Below, one piece after another: positions 35,688 to 45,026 of a stretch of 64,000 nucleotides of DNA (positions are counted from its first letter, which is position 1; each line of letters opens with the position of its first letter). Under the pieces are notes generated by a model. It saw nothing but the letters and a program-made list of their open reading frames with translations, made no database searches and was not told where the DNA came from. This stretch comes from Kitasatospora acidiphila. Its GTDB lineage: Bacteria > Actinomycetota > Actinomycetes > Streptomycetales > Streptomycetaceae. A program made the translations under genes and the position numbers. The DNA lies in assembly GCF_006636205.1 (NCBI RefSeq), contig NZ_VIGB01000003.1, positions 5,384,501 through 5,448,500 on the forward strand, in the 5' to 3' direction.

Positions 35688-36200
35688 GTGGCCGAGAACG
35701 CTGCCATCGAGACCACCCTTGACGTCGACTTCGACGAGGAGCTCACCGAGTACACCTCCGAGGAGGAGACCTCGTACTCCACCGAGTCGCTCGCCGGCCG
35801 CTTCAGCGAGGCGATCCCCGGCGCCGGCCTCGGCCGTCGCAAGGAGGCGATCGCCCGCGTGCGCATCGTCCCCGGCACCGGCAAGTGGAAGATCAACGGT
35901 CGCACCCTTGAGGACTACTTCCCCAACAAGGTGCACCAGCAGACCGTGAACGAGCCCTTCAAGCTCCTTGAGCTGGACGGCCGTTACGACGTCATCGCCC
36001 GCATCGCGGGTGGCGGCGTCTCCGGTCAGGCCTACGCGCTGCGCCTCGGCGTGGCCCGTGCCCTGAACGAGGCCGACGTGGACAACAACCGCGGCGCCCT
36101 CAAGAAGGCCGGCTTCCTGACCCGCGACGCTCGCGCCGTCGAGCGCAAGAAGGCCGGTCTGAAGAAGGCCCGTAAGGCCCCGCAGTACAGCAAGCGCTAA
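35688..36200 (+). CDS. rpsI: 30S ribosomal protein S9
   Basis: The 170-aa S9 has a C-terminal tail (KARKAPQYSKR) that contacts the P-site tRNA. The core shows GRRKEAIARVRIVPGTGKW and ARALNEADVDNNRGALKKAG. An acidic N-terminal extension of about 45 residues (FDEELTEYTSEEETSYSTE) is peculiar to actinobacteria and has no known role. GTG 35688 follows CTGAGGAACATC. Confidence 0.96.
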   Translation: MAENAAIETTLDVDFDEELTEYTSEEETSYSTESLAGRFSEAIPGAGLGRRKEAIARVRIVPGTGKWKINGRTLEDYFPNKVHQQTVNEPFKLLELDGRYDVIARIAGGGVSGQAYALRLGVARALNEADVDNNRGALKKAGFLTRDARAVERKKAGLKKARKAPQYSKR

Positions 36201-36252
36201 TCACGCCCCGGGGTGCGTACCGCCCTTGGTGCGCACCCCGCAGGTGGGACCT

Positions 36253-36283
36253 ACGCCCCGGAGCACTCTGTGCTTCGGGGCGT
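36253..36283 (+). terminator. Terminator after rpsI
   Basis: A 14-bp stem (36253-36266 with 36270-36283, one G-U) with loop TCT. Another hairpin just upstream pairs 36210-36217 with 36232-36239. Together they close the rplM-rpsI transcript. Confidence 0.75.
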
Positions 36284-36379
36284 TGTGCTCCCTGGACCGG
36301 TCAGGCGGCCAGGGACGAGCAATCCGGCGGTCGGCTTCCCCCTCGCACCGACCGTCGGCCTCCAGTGAAGGACGGGACT

Positions 36380-37747
36380 GTGGCACGACTCTTCGGAACC
36401 GACGGCGTACGCGGTGTGGCCAACGAAAGCCTGACCGCCGAACTGGCGCTCGGCCTCTCGATGGCCGCCGCGCACGTACTGGGCGATGCGGGCGGCTTCG
36501 GCGGCCGGCGTCCGGTCGCGGTGGTCGGCCGCGATCCGCGGGCCAGCGGCGAGTTCCTGGAGGCCGCGGTGATCGCCGGCCTGGCGGGCTCCGGCGTGGA
36601 CGTGCTGCGGGTCGGCGTGCTGCCCACCCCCGCGGTGGCGTACCTGACCGGTGCGCTCGGCGCGGACTTCGGTGTGATGCTCTCCGCCAGCCACAACGCG
36701 ATGCCGGACAACGGGATCAAGTTCCTGGCCCGCGGCGGCCACAAGCTGGACGACGCGGTCGAGGACGCCATCGAGGCCGACTACCGCAAGAACCAGGACG
36801 GCAGCCTGGCGCGGCCGCGTCCGACCGGTGCCGGGGTCGGCCGGGTGCACGAGTACACCGAGGGCTTCGACAAGTACGTCGCCCACCTGGTCGCGGTGCT
36901 GCCCAACCGGCTGGACGGCGTCCGGGTGGTCATCGACGGTGCGCACGGCGCGGCCGCCCGGGTGGCCCCGGAGGCGTTCGCCCGGGCCGGCGCCGAGGTG
37001 GTCTACACCCTGGGTGCCGAGCCGACCGGCCTGAACATCAACGACGGCGTCGGCTCCACCCACCTGGACGGGCTGCGCCACGCCATGCGCGAGCACCGGG
37101 CCGACCTCGGCATCGCGCTGGACGGCGACGCGGACCGCTGCCTGGCCGCCGACGCCGAGGGCAACGAGGTGGACGGCGACCAGATCATCGCGGTCCTGGC
37201 GCTGGCCATGCGCGAGGCCGGCACGCTGCGCGGCAACACCGCGGTCGGCACCGTGATGGCCAACCTGGGCTTCAAGCTGGCCATGGAGCGCGAGGGGATC
37301 GCCCTGGTCGAGACGGCGGTGGGGGACCGCTACGTGCTGGAGGCGATGAAGGAGCACGGCTACGCGCTGGGCGGCGAGCAGTCCGGCCATGTGATCCTGC
37401 TGGACCACGCGACCACCGGCGACGGCACCCTGACCGGCCTGATGCTGGGCGCCCGACTGGCCGCCACCAAGCGGACCCTGGCCGAGCTGGCGGCCGTGAT
37501 GACCCGGCTGCCGCAGGTGCTGGTCAACGTCAAGGGCGTGGACAAGAGCCGGGTCGGCGCCTGCGCCGAGCTGTCGGCGGCGGTCGAGGCGGCCACCGCC
37601 GAGCTGGGCAGCACCGGCCGGGTGCTGCTGCGGCCGTCCGGCACCGAGCCGCTGGTGCGGGTGATGGTCGAGGCGGCCGATCAGGAGCAGGCCGGGGCGA
37701 TCGCCGACCGGCTGGCGGCGGTCGTCCGGGAGCAGCTGGCGGTTTGA
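36380..37747 (+). CDS. glmM: Phosphoglucosamine mutase
   Basis: The 455-aa enzyme converts glucosamine-6-phosphate to glucosamine-1-phosphate for UDP-GlcNAc and peptidoglycan. It begins RLFGTDGVRGVANESLTAE. The phosphorylated Ser is in MLSASHNAMPDNG (about Ser104). The metal loop is LDGDADRCL, the sugar loop is GGEQSGHV, and the phosphate loop is RPSGTEPLVRV. GTG 36380 follows AAGGACGGGACT. GTG 36365 is possible but has no family support. glmS, acting one step earlier, is 1.1 kb away. Confidence 0.96.
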   Translation: MARLFGTDGVRGVANESLTAELALGLSMAAAHVLGDAGGFGGRRPVAVVGRDPRASGEFLEAAVIAGLAGSGVDVLRVGVLPTPAVAYLTGALGADFGVMLSASHNAMPDNGIKFLARGGHKLDDAVEDAIEADYRKNQDGSLARPRPTGAGVGRVHEYTEGFDKYVAHLVAVLPNRLDGVRVVIDGAHGAAARVAPEAFARAGAEVVYTLGAEPTGLNINDGVGSTHLDGLRHAMREHRADLGIALDGDADRCLAADAEGNEVDGDQIIAVLALAMREAGTLRGNTAVGTVMANLGFKLAMEREGIALVETAVGDRYVLEAMKEHGYALGGEQSGHVILLDHATTGDGTLTGLMLGARLAATKRTLAELAAVMTRLPQVLVNVKGVDKSRVGACAELSAAVEAATAELGSTGRVLLRPSGTEPLVRVMVEAADQEQAGAIADRLAAVVREQLAV

Positions 37748-37751
37748 CGGT

Positions 37752-37785
37752 GTGTCGGCCTGACCACCGGGGGTCAGGCCGACAC
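37752..37785. terminator. Shared terminator between glmM and coaA
   Basis: A perfect 14-bp stem (37752-37765 with 37772-37785) with loop ACCGGG lies between the two convergent stops. It can serve both strands. Confidence 0.85.
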
Positions 37786-37789
37786 GCTG

Positions 37790-38788
37790 TCAGAGCTTGC
37801 GCAGCAGCGCGCGGCGGACCTTGTGGTCGGGCCCCTTCTGCAGGATCAGGGTGGCCCGGCCGCGGGTGGGCAGCACGTTCTCCAGCAGGTTGGGCTTGTT
37901 GATGGTGCGCCAGACCTGGCGGCCGTACTCCATCGCCTCCTCCTCCGGCACTTCGGTGAACCGGCGGAAGTAGGAGTTGGGGTCCTGGAAGGCGGTGTCC
38001 CGGAGCTTCTTGAACCGGGACAGGTACCAGTTCTCGATGTCGTCGGTGCGGGCGTCGACGTAGATCGAGAAGTCGAAGTAGTCGGCCACCGCCAGCCGGG
38101 TGCGGCCGTCGGTGCCGGGCAGCGCGGGCTGCAGCACGTTGAGGCCCTCGACGATCAGGATGTCGGGGCGCTGCACGGTGAGCCGCTCGTCGGGCACGAT
38201 GTCGTAGACCAGGTGCGAGTAGACCGGCGCGGTCACCTCCGCCTTGCCGGCCTTCACGTCGGCCACGAAGCGCATCAGGGCCCGGCGGTCGTAGGACTCC
38301 GGGAAGCCCTTGCGGGCCATCAGACCGCGCCGGCGCAGCTCGTCGTTGGGCAGCAGGAAGCCGTCGGTGGTGACCAGTTCGACCCGGGGGTGCTCGGGCC
38401 AGCGGGCCAGCAGCGCCTGCAGCAGGCGGGCGGTGGTGGACTTGCCGACCGCCACCGAGCCGGCCACGCCGATGATGAACGGGGTGCGGGTGCGCTCGGT
38501 GTCGGGGGTGTCCAGGAAGGTGCCCACGGCGCCGCGCAGTTCGTGGGTGGCGTGGATGTAGAGGTTCAGCAGCCGGGAGAGCGGCAGGTAGACGTCACGC
38601 ACCTCGTCCAGGTCGAGTGCCGTACCCAGGCCGCGCAGCTGTTCCACCTCGTCGGCGGTGAGCGGCAGCGGTGTACGGTCGCGCAGGGCGCTCCACTCGG
38701 CCCGGGACAGGTCGACGTACGGTGACGGCGACGGGCCGGGCGCCGATTGGGCGCCCCGGGTACAGAGTTCGGTCAGCACATGCTCCAT
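37790..38788 (-). CDS. coaA: Pantothenate kinase type I
   Basis: The 332-aa enzyme performs the first, rate-setting step of coenzyme A synthesis. The Walker A motif GVAGSVAVGKST is at residues 107-118. VDLSRAEWSALRD, TTDGFLLPN, RKGFPESYD and the C-terminal RFTEVPEEEA and RATLILQKGPDHKV are typical of CoaA. The N-terminal 22 residues are variable. It is divergent from glmS and convergent with glmM. Confidence 0.96.
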   Translation of the reverse strand: MEHVLTELCTRGAQSAPGPSPSPYVDLSRAEWSALRDRTPLPLTADEVEQLRGLGTALDLDEVRDVYLPLSRLLNLYIHATHELRGAVGTFLDTPDTERTRTPFIIGVAGSVAVGKSTTARLLQALLARWPEHPRVELVTTDGFLLPNDELRRRGLMARKGFPESYDRRALMRFVADVKAGKAEVTAPVYSHLVYDIVPDERLTVQRPDILIVEGLNVLQPALPGTDGRTRLAVADYFDFSIYVDARTDDIENWYLSRFKKLRDTAFQDPNSYFRRFTEVPEEEAMEYGRQVWRTINKPNLLENVLPTRGRATLILQKGPDHKVRRALLRKL

Positions 38789-38909
38789 TGTGAGCCGTCC
38801 CGGCGGGGCTCGGACCTGTGGTGTCGGTCACCAGTGATGGCCCGGTGGCAGGCTGCCGGGCACCGGTCGACAAGCTGCGCCGGTTGGACCGGCCCTTATG
38901 CTGACACAT

Positions 38910-40766
38910 ATGTGCGGAATTGTTGGTTATGTGGGCTCGCAGAGCGCACTCGACGTTGTGATCGCCGGCCTGCAGCGCCTGGAGTACCGAGGGTACGACT
39001 CGGCGGGCGTGGCCGTTCAGGCGGCGGACTCCCAGGGGCAGTGGAGTCTCGCCACGGACAAGCGGGCCGGAAAGCTCGTCAACCTTGAGAAGTCGCTTGC
39101 CGAGAACCCCCTCCCCGGCGGCACCACCGGTATCGGGCACACCCGCTGGGCCACCCACGGCGGGCCCACGGATGCCAATGCCCACCCCCATCTGGACGAC
39201 CACCGCCGGGTGGCCGTGGTCCACAACGGCATCATCGAGAACTTCGCCCAGCTGCGGGCCGAGCTGGCCGAGCGCGGCCACGAGCTGCGCTCCGAGACCG
39301 ACACCGAGGTGGTCGCCCACCTGATCGGCGAGGCCTTCCAGGGCGACCTGGCCGAGGCGATGCGGATCGTCTGCCGCCAGCTGGACGGTGCCTTCACCCT
39401 GGTGGCGGTGCACGCCGACGCGCCCGGCGTGGTGGTCGGCGCCCGGCGCAACTCGCCGCTGGTGGTCGGCCGCGGAGACGGCGAGAACTTCCTGGCCTCG
39501 GATGTGGCGGCGTTCATCGCCCACACCCGGGAGGCCGTCGAGCTCGGCCAGGACCAGGTGGTGGAGCTGCGCGCCGACTCGGTGACCGTCACCGACTTCG
39601 ACGGCGTGCCCGCCGAGGTCCGCGAGTACCACGTGGACTGGGACGCCTCGGCCGCCGAGAAGGGCGGCTACGACTACTTCATGCTCAAGGAGATCGCCGA
39701 GCAGCCCAAGGCGGTCGCGGACACCCTGCTGGGCCGGATCGGCACCGACGGCCGACTCACCCTGGACGAGGTGCGGATCCCCGACTCGGTGCTGCGCGAG
39801 ATCGACAAGGTCGTCATCGTGGCCTGCGGCACCGCCTTCCACGCGGGCATGATCGCCAAGTACGCGATCGAGCACTGGACCCGGATCCCGTGCGAGGTCG
39901 AGGTGGCCTCCGAGTTCCGCTACCGGGACCCGATACTGAACGACCACACGCTGGTGATCGCCATCTCGCAGTCGGGCGAGACCATGGACACCCTGATGGC
40001 GCTGCGGCACGCCCGCGAGCAGGGCGCCCGGGTGCTGGCGATCTGCAACACCAACGGCTCCACCATCCCGCGCGAGTCCGACGCGGTGCTCTACACCCAC
40101 GCCGGGCCCGAGGTGGCGGTGGCCTCCACCAAGGCCTTCCTGACCCAGCTGGTCGCCTGCTACCTGGTGGCGCTCTACCTGGGCCAGGTGCGCGGCACCA
40201 AGTGGGGCGACGAGATCTTCACCATCATCCGCGAGCTCGGCGACGCGCCGAAGCAGGTCGAGCAGGTGCTGGGGACCATGGAGCCGGTGCGCGAGCTGGC
40301 CCGCTCGCTGGCCGACGCCCGCTCGGTGCTCTTCCTCGGCCGGCACGTCGGCTTCCCGGTGGCGCTGGAGGGCGCGCTCAAGCTCAAGGAGCTGGCGTAC
40401 ATGCACGCCGAGGGCTTCGCGGCGGGCGAGCTCAAGCACGGGCCGATCGCGCTGATCGAGGAGGGGCTGCCGGTGGTGGTGGTCGTGCCGTCGCCGCGCG
40501 GGCGGTCGATCCTGCACGACAAGATCGTCTCCAACATCCAGGAGATCCGGGCCCGCGGCGCTCGGACCATCGTGATCGCCGAGGAGGGCGACGAGGCCGT
40601 GGTGCCGTACGCCGACCACCTGATCCGGATCCCGGCCACGCCCACCCTGCTGCAGCCGCTGGTCGCCACCGTGCCGCTGCAGGTCTTCGCCTGCGAGCTG
40701 GCCACCGCCAAGGGCCACGAGGTGGACCAGCCGCGCAACCTGGCGAAGTCCGTGACGGTGGAGTAG
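38910..40766 (+). CDS. glmS: Glutamine--fructose-6-phosphate aminotransferase
   Basis: The 618-aa enzyme makes glucosamine-6-phosphate from fructose-6-phosphate and glutamine. The start is ATG 38910, because Met removal must expose the nucleophilic Cys of CGIVGYVGSQ; an upstream ATG at 38898 would block it. The glutaminase domain shows HTRWATHGGPTDANAHPH. Two SIS domains follow (CGTAFHAGMIAKY, SQSGETMDTL, GRHVGFPVALEGALKLKEL), ending in KSVTVE. No glmS-ribozyme-like sequence is evident in the short 5' region shared with coaA. Confidence 0.97.
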   Translation: MCGIVGYVGSQSALDVVIAGLQRLEYRGYDSAGVAVQAADSQGQWSLATDKRAGKLVNLEKSLAENPLPGGTTGIGHTRWATHGGPTDANAHPHLDDHRRVAVVHNGIIENFAQLRAELAERGHELRSETDTEVVAHLIGEAFQGDLAEAMRIVCRQLDGAFTLVAVHADAPGVVVGARRNSPLVVGRGDGENFLASDVAAFIAHTREAVELGQDQVVELRADSVTVTDFDGVPAEVREYHVDWDASAAEKGGYDYFMLKEIAEQPKAVADTLLGRIGTDGRLTLDEVRIPDSVLREIDKVVIVACGTAFHAGMIAKYAIEHWTRIPCEVEVASEFRYRDPILNDHTLVIAISQSGETMDTLMALRHAREQGARVLAICNTNGSTIPRESDAVLYTHAGPEVAVASTKAFLTQLVACYLVALYLGQVRGTKWGDEIFTIIRELGDAPKQVEQVLGTMEPVRELARSLADARSVLFLGRHVGFPVALEGALKLKELAYMHAEGFAAGELKHGPIALIEEGLPVVVVVPSPRGRSILHDKIVSNIQEIRARGARTIVIAEEGDEAVVPYADHLIRIPATPTLLQPLVATVPLQVFACELATAKGHEVDQPRNLAKSVTVE

Positions 40767-40777
40767 GAGCGGCCCAG

Positions 40778-40783
40778 TACTGT
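40778..40783 (+). promoter_or_regulatory. -10 element for leaderless acpS
   Basis: TACTGT lies seven bases before GTG 40791, only a few bases after the glmS stop. No Shine-Dalgarno sequence is present. Confidence 0.5.
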
Positions 40784-40790
40784 GGGTCGG

Positions 40791-41159
40791 GTGATCATCG
40801 CAGTGGGCATCGACGTGGCGGGCATCGACCGCTTCGCCGCCTCGATGGCCCGGACCCCGGCCCTGCTGGACAAGCTCTTCACCCCGGCCGAGCGGGTGCT
40901 GCCTTCGGGCGCACCTCGCTCGGCCGAGTCGTTGGCGGCCCGGTTCGCGGCCAAGGAGGCGCTGGCCAAGGTGCTGGGCGCACCGCCGGGTCTGGAGTGG
41001 CACGACGCCGAGGTGCGTACCGAGCCGTCGGGCCGGCCGACTCTGCACGTCAGCGGCACGGTGGCGGCGAGGGCCGCCGAGCTCGGGGTGCGCTCCTGGC
41101 ACCTGTCGCTCAGCCACGACGCGGGTGTGGCCACTGCGATGGTGGTGGCCGAGGGGTAG
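40791..41159 (+). CDS. acpS: Holo-[acyl-carrier-protein] synthase
   Basis: The 122-aa enzyme transfers 4'-phosphopantetheine from CoA to acyl carrier protein. Magnesium ligands are in GIDVAGIDRF (Asp) and RFAAKEALAKVLG (Glu), with WHLSLSHDAGVATAMV at the C-terminus. GTG 40791 matches the family start and the leaderless promoter. An in-frame GTG at 40782 overlaps the -10. CoA supply by coaA is 2 kb away. Confidence 0.93.
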   Translation: MIIAVGIDVAGIDRFAASMARTPALLDKLFTPAERVLPSGAPRSAESLAARFAAKEALAKVLGAPPGLEWHDAEVRTEPSGRPTLHVSGTVAARAAELGVRSWHLSLSHDAGVATAMVVAEG

Positions 41160-41162
41160 CGT
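41157..41162 (+). promoter_or_regulatory. -10 element for leaderless nnr
   Basis: TAGCGT includes the acpS stop codon TAG and ends six bases before ATG 41169. Confidence 0.45.
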
Positions 41163-41168
41163 CAGCCC

Positions 41169-42683
41169 ATGCGCCACGCTCACACCGTCGAAGAGGTCCG
41201 GGCCGCCGAGGCCGCCCTGGCCGGGCAGCCGCTGATGGACCGCGCCGTGGCCGGCCTGGCCGCCACCTGCGCGCGGCTGCTGCGCGAGCGGCGCGGCCGG
41301 GTCTACGGCAGCCGGGTGCTGGTGCTGGCCGGCAGCGGCGACAACGGCGGCGACGCGCTCTTCGCCGGCGCCGCGCTGGCCCGCCGCGGTGCCGCCGTCA
41401 GCGCGGTGCTGCTCTCACCCGAACGGGCCCATCCGGGCGGCTTGGCGGCCTTGCGCGCGACGGGCGGTCAGGTGACCGTGGATCAGAACGTCGGCCTGGC
41501 CGACTTCTCGCGCGCGGACCTGATCCTGGACGGCATCGTCGGCATCGGCGGCCGCGGTGGGCTGCGCCCGGCCGCCGCGCCGTACGCCAGTGCGGCGCGG
41601 CGCGGGCTGCTGGTCGCCGTGGACCTGCCCAGCGGGGTGGACGCGGACACCGGCGAGGTGCCCGGCGCCGCGCTGCGAGCCGACCTCACCGTCACCTTCG
41701 GCACCTACAAGCCCGGCCTGCTGATCGACCCGGGCGCCGGCCACGCCGGTCCGGTGCAGCTGGTGCCGATCGGGCTGCGCCCGCCGACCGCCGCCGTCCA
41801 GGCGCCGCAGCACGCCGACCTGGCCGCACTGCTGCCCCGCCCGGACCGCGAGAGCGACAAGTACCGGCGCGGCGTGGTCGGCGTGCTGGCCGGCTCCGAG
41901 CGCTACCCGGGCGCCGCGCTGCTCGCGGTGGCCGGCGCGCTGCACGGCGGCGCGGGCGCGGTGCGCTACCTCGGCCGGCCCGCCGAAGAGGTGGTGCGCC
42001 GCCACCCCGAGGTGCTGCTGACCAGCGGCCGGGTGCAGTCCTGGGTGGTCGGCCCCGGCTCCGGCGAGGACACCCCCGACGCCTTGGAGATCGCGCTGGC
42101 CGCCGAGGTGCCGGTGCTGGTGGACGCCGACGGGCTGACCGAACTGGCCCGCCGCGGCCCCGGCGCGCTGGCCGGCCGCACCGCGCCCACCCTGCTCACC
42201 CCGCACGCCGGCGAGGCGGCCCGGCTGCTGGGCGGCGAGGTGACGGCCGACCAGGTGGCCGCCGCCCGGCTGCGGTACGCCCGCGAGCTGGCCGCCCGCT
42301 ACGGGGCCGTGGTGCTGCTCAAGGGCTCCAGCACCGTGGTCGCCCGGCCGGACGGCGCCGTCCGGGTGAACCCGACCGGCACCGGCTGGCTGGCCACCGC
42401 CGGCAGCGGCGATGTGCTGGCCGGCCTGGCAGGCGCGCTGCTGGCCGCCGGCCTGCCGCCGTTCGACGCCGCCCCCGCCGCGGCCTATCTGCACGGCCTG
42501 GCCGGGCGGCTGGCCGCCGCCGGGAACCGGGCGCCGGGCAGCGGCGTCATCGGCACTGTGAGTGACCGGGGCGAGGCCCCCATCACCGCGCAGGAGGTGG
42601 CCGCGGCCCTGCCCGCGGCCTGGCGCGATGTGACCGCGTCGCAGGGGGGCCACCAGCAGGCGAGCACAGGTCTGGGAGACTGA
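41169..42683 (+). CDS. nnr: Bifunctional NAD(P)H-hydrate epimerase / dehydratase
   Basis: The 504-aa fusion protein repairs hydrated NADH and NADPH. The N-terminal YjeF epimerase domain (1-210) has GSGDNGGDALFAGAALARRG and VDLPSGVDADTGEVPG. The C-terminal ADP-dependent dehydratase (about 225-495) has AGSERYPGAALLAVAGALHG, TLLTPHAGEAARLLGG and the catalytic NPTGTGWLATAGSGDVLAG. ATG 41169 appears leaderless. alr follows with essentially no gap. Confidence 0.94.
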   Translation: MRHAHTVEEVRAAEAALAGQPLMDRAVAGLAATCARLLRERRGRVYGSRVLVLAGSGDNGGDALFAGAALARRGAAVSAVLLSPERAHPGGLAALRATGGQVTVDQNVGLADFSRADLILDGIVGIGGRGGLRPAAAPYASAARRGLLVAVDLPSGVDADTGEVPGAALRADLTVTFGTYKPGLLIDPGAGHAGPVQLVPIGLRPPTAAVQAPQHADLAALLPRPDRESDKYRRGVVGVLAGSERYPGAALLAVAGALHGGAGAVRYLGRPAEEVVRRHPEVLLTSGRVQSWVVGPGSGEDTPDALEIALAAEVPVLVDADGLTELARRGPGALAGRTAPTLLTPHAGEAARLLGGEVTADQVAAARLRYARELAARYGAVVLLKGSSTVVARPDGAVRVNPTGTGWLATAGSGDVLAGLAGALLAAGLPPFDAAPAAAYLHGLAGRLAAAGNRAPGSGVIGTVSDRGEAPITAQEVAAALPAAWRDVTASQGGHQQASTGLGD

Positions 42684-42685
42684 CC

Positions 42686-43873
42686 GTGATGACAACTGCG
42701 AACACGACCGGGACCACCATGCTCGCCGAGGGAGTGCGCGCCGAGGCGGCGATCGACCTCGCCGCGCTGAACAGCAACCTCGCCGCCCTGCGCGAGCGGA
42801 CGCCGAGCGCCGACCTGATGGCCGTGGTGAAGGCCGACGGCTACGGCCACGGCGCGCTGCCGTGCGCCCTGGAGGCGCTGGCCGCCGGCGTGCGCTGGAT
42901 CGGCACCGCCACCCCGGACGAGGCACTGGCACTGCGGGCCGCCGGCATCGGCCCCGAGCAGGCCCGGATCCTCTGCTGGCTGTGGACGCCGGGCGGCCCC
43001 TGGGCCCGGGCACTGCGCGACCGGCTGGACATCTCGATCAGCGGCCAGTGGGCGCTGGACGAGCTGCTCGCCGCCGTCCGGGAGACCGGTGTGCCGGCCA
43101 GGGTCCACCTCAAGGCCGACACCGGCCTGGGCCGCAACGGCTGCCAGCCGCGCGACTGGCCCGACCTGGTGGACGCCGCGCGGCGCGCCGAGGCGGCCGG
43201 CGAACTGCGGGTGGTCGGCATCTGGTCGCACTTCGCCTGCGCCGACGAGCCCGGCCACCCCTCCATCCAGGCCCAGCTGGACGCCTTCGCGGTCGCGCTG
43301 GCCTACGCCGAGCGGGCCGGCCTGCGCCCCGAGGTGCGGCACATCGCCAACTCGCCGGCCACCCTGCTGCTGCCCGGCTCGCACTACGACCTGGTCCGCA
43401 CCGGCCTGGCGATGTACGGCGTGTCGCCAGTCCCCGAGGTCGGCACCCCGGCCGACTTCGGGCTGCGTCCGGTGATGTCGCTCAGCGCCCGGCTGGCGCT
43501 GGTCAAGCAGCTGCCCGGCGGGCACGGCGTCAGCTACGGCCACAAATACATCACCCCGGGTGAGACCACCGTCGGCCTGGTCCCGCTCGGCTACGCCGAC
43601 GGCATCCCGCGGCACGCCAGCAGCGCCGGGCCGGTGCAGATCGCCGGCAAGTGGTACACCGTGGCCGGCCGGGTCGCGATGGACCAGTTCGTGGTGGACC
43701 TGGGCGGCGACACCCCCGCGGTCGGCGAGGAGGTGCTGCTGTTCGGCAACGGCGAGCGCGGCGAGCCGACCGCCGAGGACTGGGCCCGGGCCAGCGACAC
43801 CATCGCCTACGAGATCGTCACCCGGATCGGAGCCCGGGTGCCGAGGCGCTACTTCGGCGCCAGCCACGGGTGA
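42686..43873 (+). CDS. alr: Alanine racemase
   Basis: The PLP enzyme of 395 aa supplies D-alanine for peptidoglycan. The PLP lysine is Lys49 in MAVVKADGYGHGALP. The catalytic Tyr lies in VSYGHKYITPGETTV. VPLGYADGIPRHAS and GRVAMDQFVVDLG complete the fold-III and C-terminal barrel signatures. GTG 42686 has ideal spacing from GGGAG. ATG 42689 and ATG 42719 are alternatives. Confidence 0.95.
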   Translation: MMTTANTTGTTMLAEGVRAEAAIDLAALNSNLAALRERTPSADLMAVVKADGYGHGALPCALEALAAGVRWIGTATPDEALALRAAGIGPEQARILCWLWTPGGPWARALRDRLDISISGQWALDELLAAVRETGVPARVHLKADTGLGRNGCQPRDWPDLVDAARRAEAAGELRVVGIWSHFACADEPGHPSIQAQLDAFAVALAYAERAGLRPEVRHIANSPATLLLPGSHYDLVRTGLAMYGVSPVPEVGTPADFGLRPVMSLSARLALVKQLPGGHGVSYGHKYITPGETTVGLVPLGYADGIPRHASSAGPVQIAGKWYTVAGRVAMDQFVVDLGGDTPAVGEEVLLFGNGERGEPTAEDWARASDTIAYEIVTRIGARVPRRYFGASHG

Positions 43874-43880
43874 GCCGCGG

Positions 43881-45026
43881 ATGACCGAGGGCGGCGGTGG
43901 CAACGGGGTCGGCCGGGCCGGACTGATCGGCCTCGGCGTGCTGGCCGCCGGTGCCGCCGCGGGCGTCGCCATCGAGCGGCTCACCCTGGGCCGGGCCCGG
44001 CGGCGGGCCCGCCAAGAGCTGGACGCCGCCGCCCCGTTCGGGTCGCTGCGCGGCCGGCCGCGCAAGGTGGCCGCCGCCGACGGCACCGCGCTGTACGTCG
44101 AGGTGGACGAGCCCGACGAGGTCGTCCCCGGGGCGCCGACCGTGGTCTTCTGCCACGGCTACTGCCTCAACCAGGACAGCTTCCACTTCCAGCGGGCGGC
44201 GCTGCGCGGCGGTCTGCGGCTGGTCTTCTGGGACCAGCGCAGCCACGGCCGCTCCGACCGCTCCCGCTCCTACCTCGACGGCATGCCGGCCACCATCGAC
44301 CAGCTCGGCGGCGACCTCAAGACGGTGCTCGACACGGTGGTGCCGACCGGGCCGATCGTCCTGGTCGGCCACTCGATGGGCGGCATGACCGTGATGGCGC
44401 TGGCCGAGCAGCACCCCGAACTGTTCGCCCCCTCGGACCACGGCGGTCGGGTGGTGGCCGTGGCGCTGATCGGCACCACGGCGGGGGACTGGGACTCCAT
44501 CGACCTGGGCCTGAGCTCGGCCGGGATGAAGGTCTGGCGGCGGGTCGGGCCCGGCGTGGTGAAGCTGCTGGGCAGTCAGGTCGGGGTGGTGGAGGCCACC
44601 CGGCGGGCCGGGGCCGACATCGCGGCGGTCTTCTACCGCCGGTTCTCGTTCGGCAACGGCGGCAAGGACGTGGACCCGGGCATCGCGCGGTTCGCCGAGC
44701 AGCTGCTGGACAGCACGCCGATCGACGTGGTCGCCGAGTTCTACCCGGTGTTCAGCGCGCACGACAAGGCCGGGGCGCTGGCCGCCCTGCCCCCGCTGCC
44801 GGTGCTGGTGCTGGCCGGCACCGACGACCTGCTGACACCCGCCTCGCACAGCGCGGCGATCGCCCGGACGCTGCCCGGCGCCGAGCTGGAGCTGCTGCCG
44901 GGAGCCGGCCACCTGGTGCTGCTGGAGCGCTCGGACGAGGTGGACCGGCAGCTGGCGCGGCTGCTGCGCCGCACCGGCCTGCCGCTGCCGGAGCAGGTGC
45001 GGGAGCTGGCGGCGGATCAACCCTGA
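43881..45026 (+). CDS. Alpha/beta hydrolase with N-terminal membrane anchor
   Basis: The 381-aa protein has a hydrophobic helix at about residues 14-34 (LIGLGVLAAGAAAGVAI), so it is probably membrane-anchored or secreted. The hydrolase core has an oxyanion loop FCHGYCLNQDSFHF, WDQRSHGRSD, nucleophile elbow GHSMGGM (Ser about 163), Asp in LAGTDDLLTP and catalytic His in GAGHLVLLER. It lies between alr and tsaE, a conserved position in streptomycetes. The substrate is unknown. Confidence 0.88.
   Translation: MTEGGGGNGVGRAGLIGLGVLAAGAAAGVAIERLTLGRARRRARQELDAAAPFGSLRGRPRKVAAADGTALYVEVDEPDEVVPGAPTVVFCHGYCLNQDSFHFQRAALRGGLRLVFWDQRSHGRSDRSRSYLDGMPATIDQLGGDLKTVLDTVVPTGPIVLVGHSMGGMTVMALAEQHPELFAPSDHGGRVVAVALIGTTAGDWDSIDLGLSSAGMKVWRRVGPGVVKLLGSQVGVVEATRRAGADIAAVFYRRFSFGNGGKDVDPGIARFAEQLLDSTPIDVVAEFYPVFSAHDKAGALAALPPLPVLVLAGTDDLLTPASHSAAIARTLPGAELELLPGAGHLVLLERSDEVDRQLARLLRRTGLPLPEQVRELAADQP

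Noticed and set aside
38789..38909. A glmS ribozyme ahead of glmS
   Set aside because: The region is only 121 bases, is shared with the divergent coaA, and shows no ribozyme core. That ribozyme is known mainly from Firmicutes.
38595..41183. An 862-codon minus-strand frame opposite glmS
   Set aside because: Antisense shadow of glmS and acpS, His/Arg/Gly-rich, with no domain.
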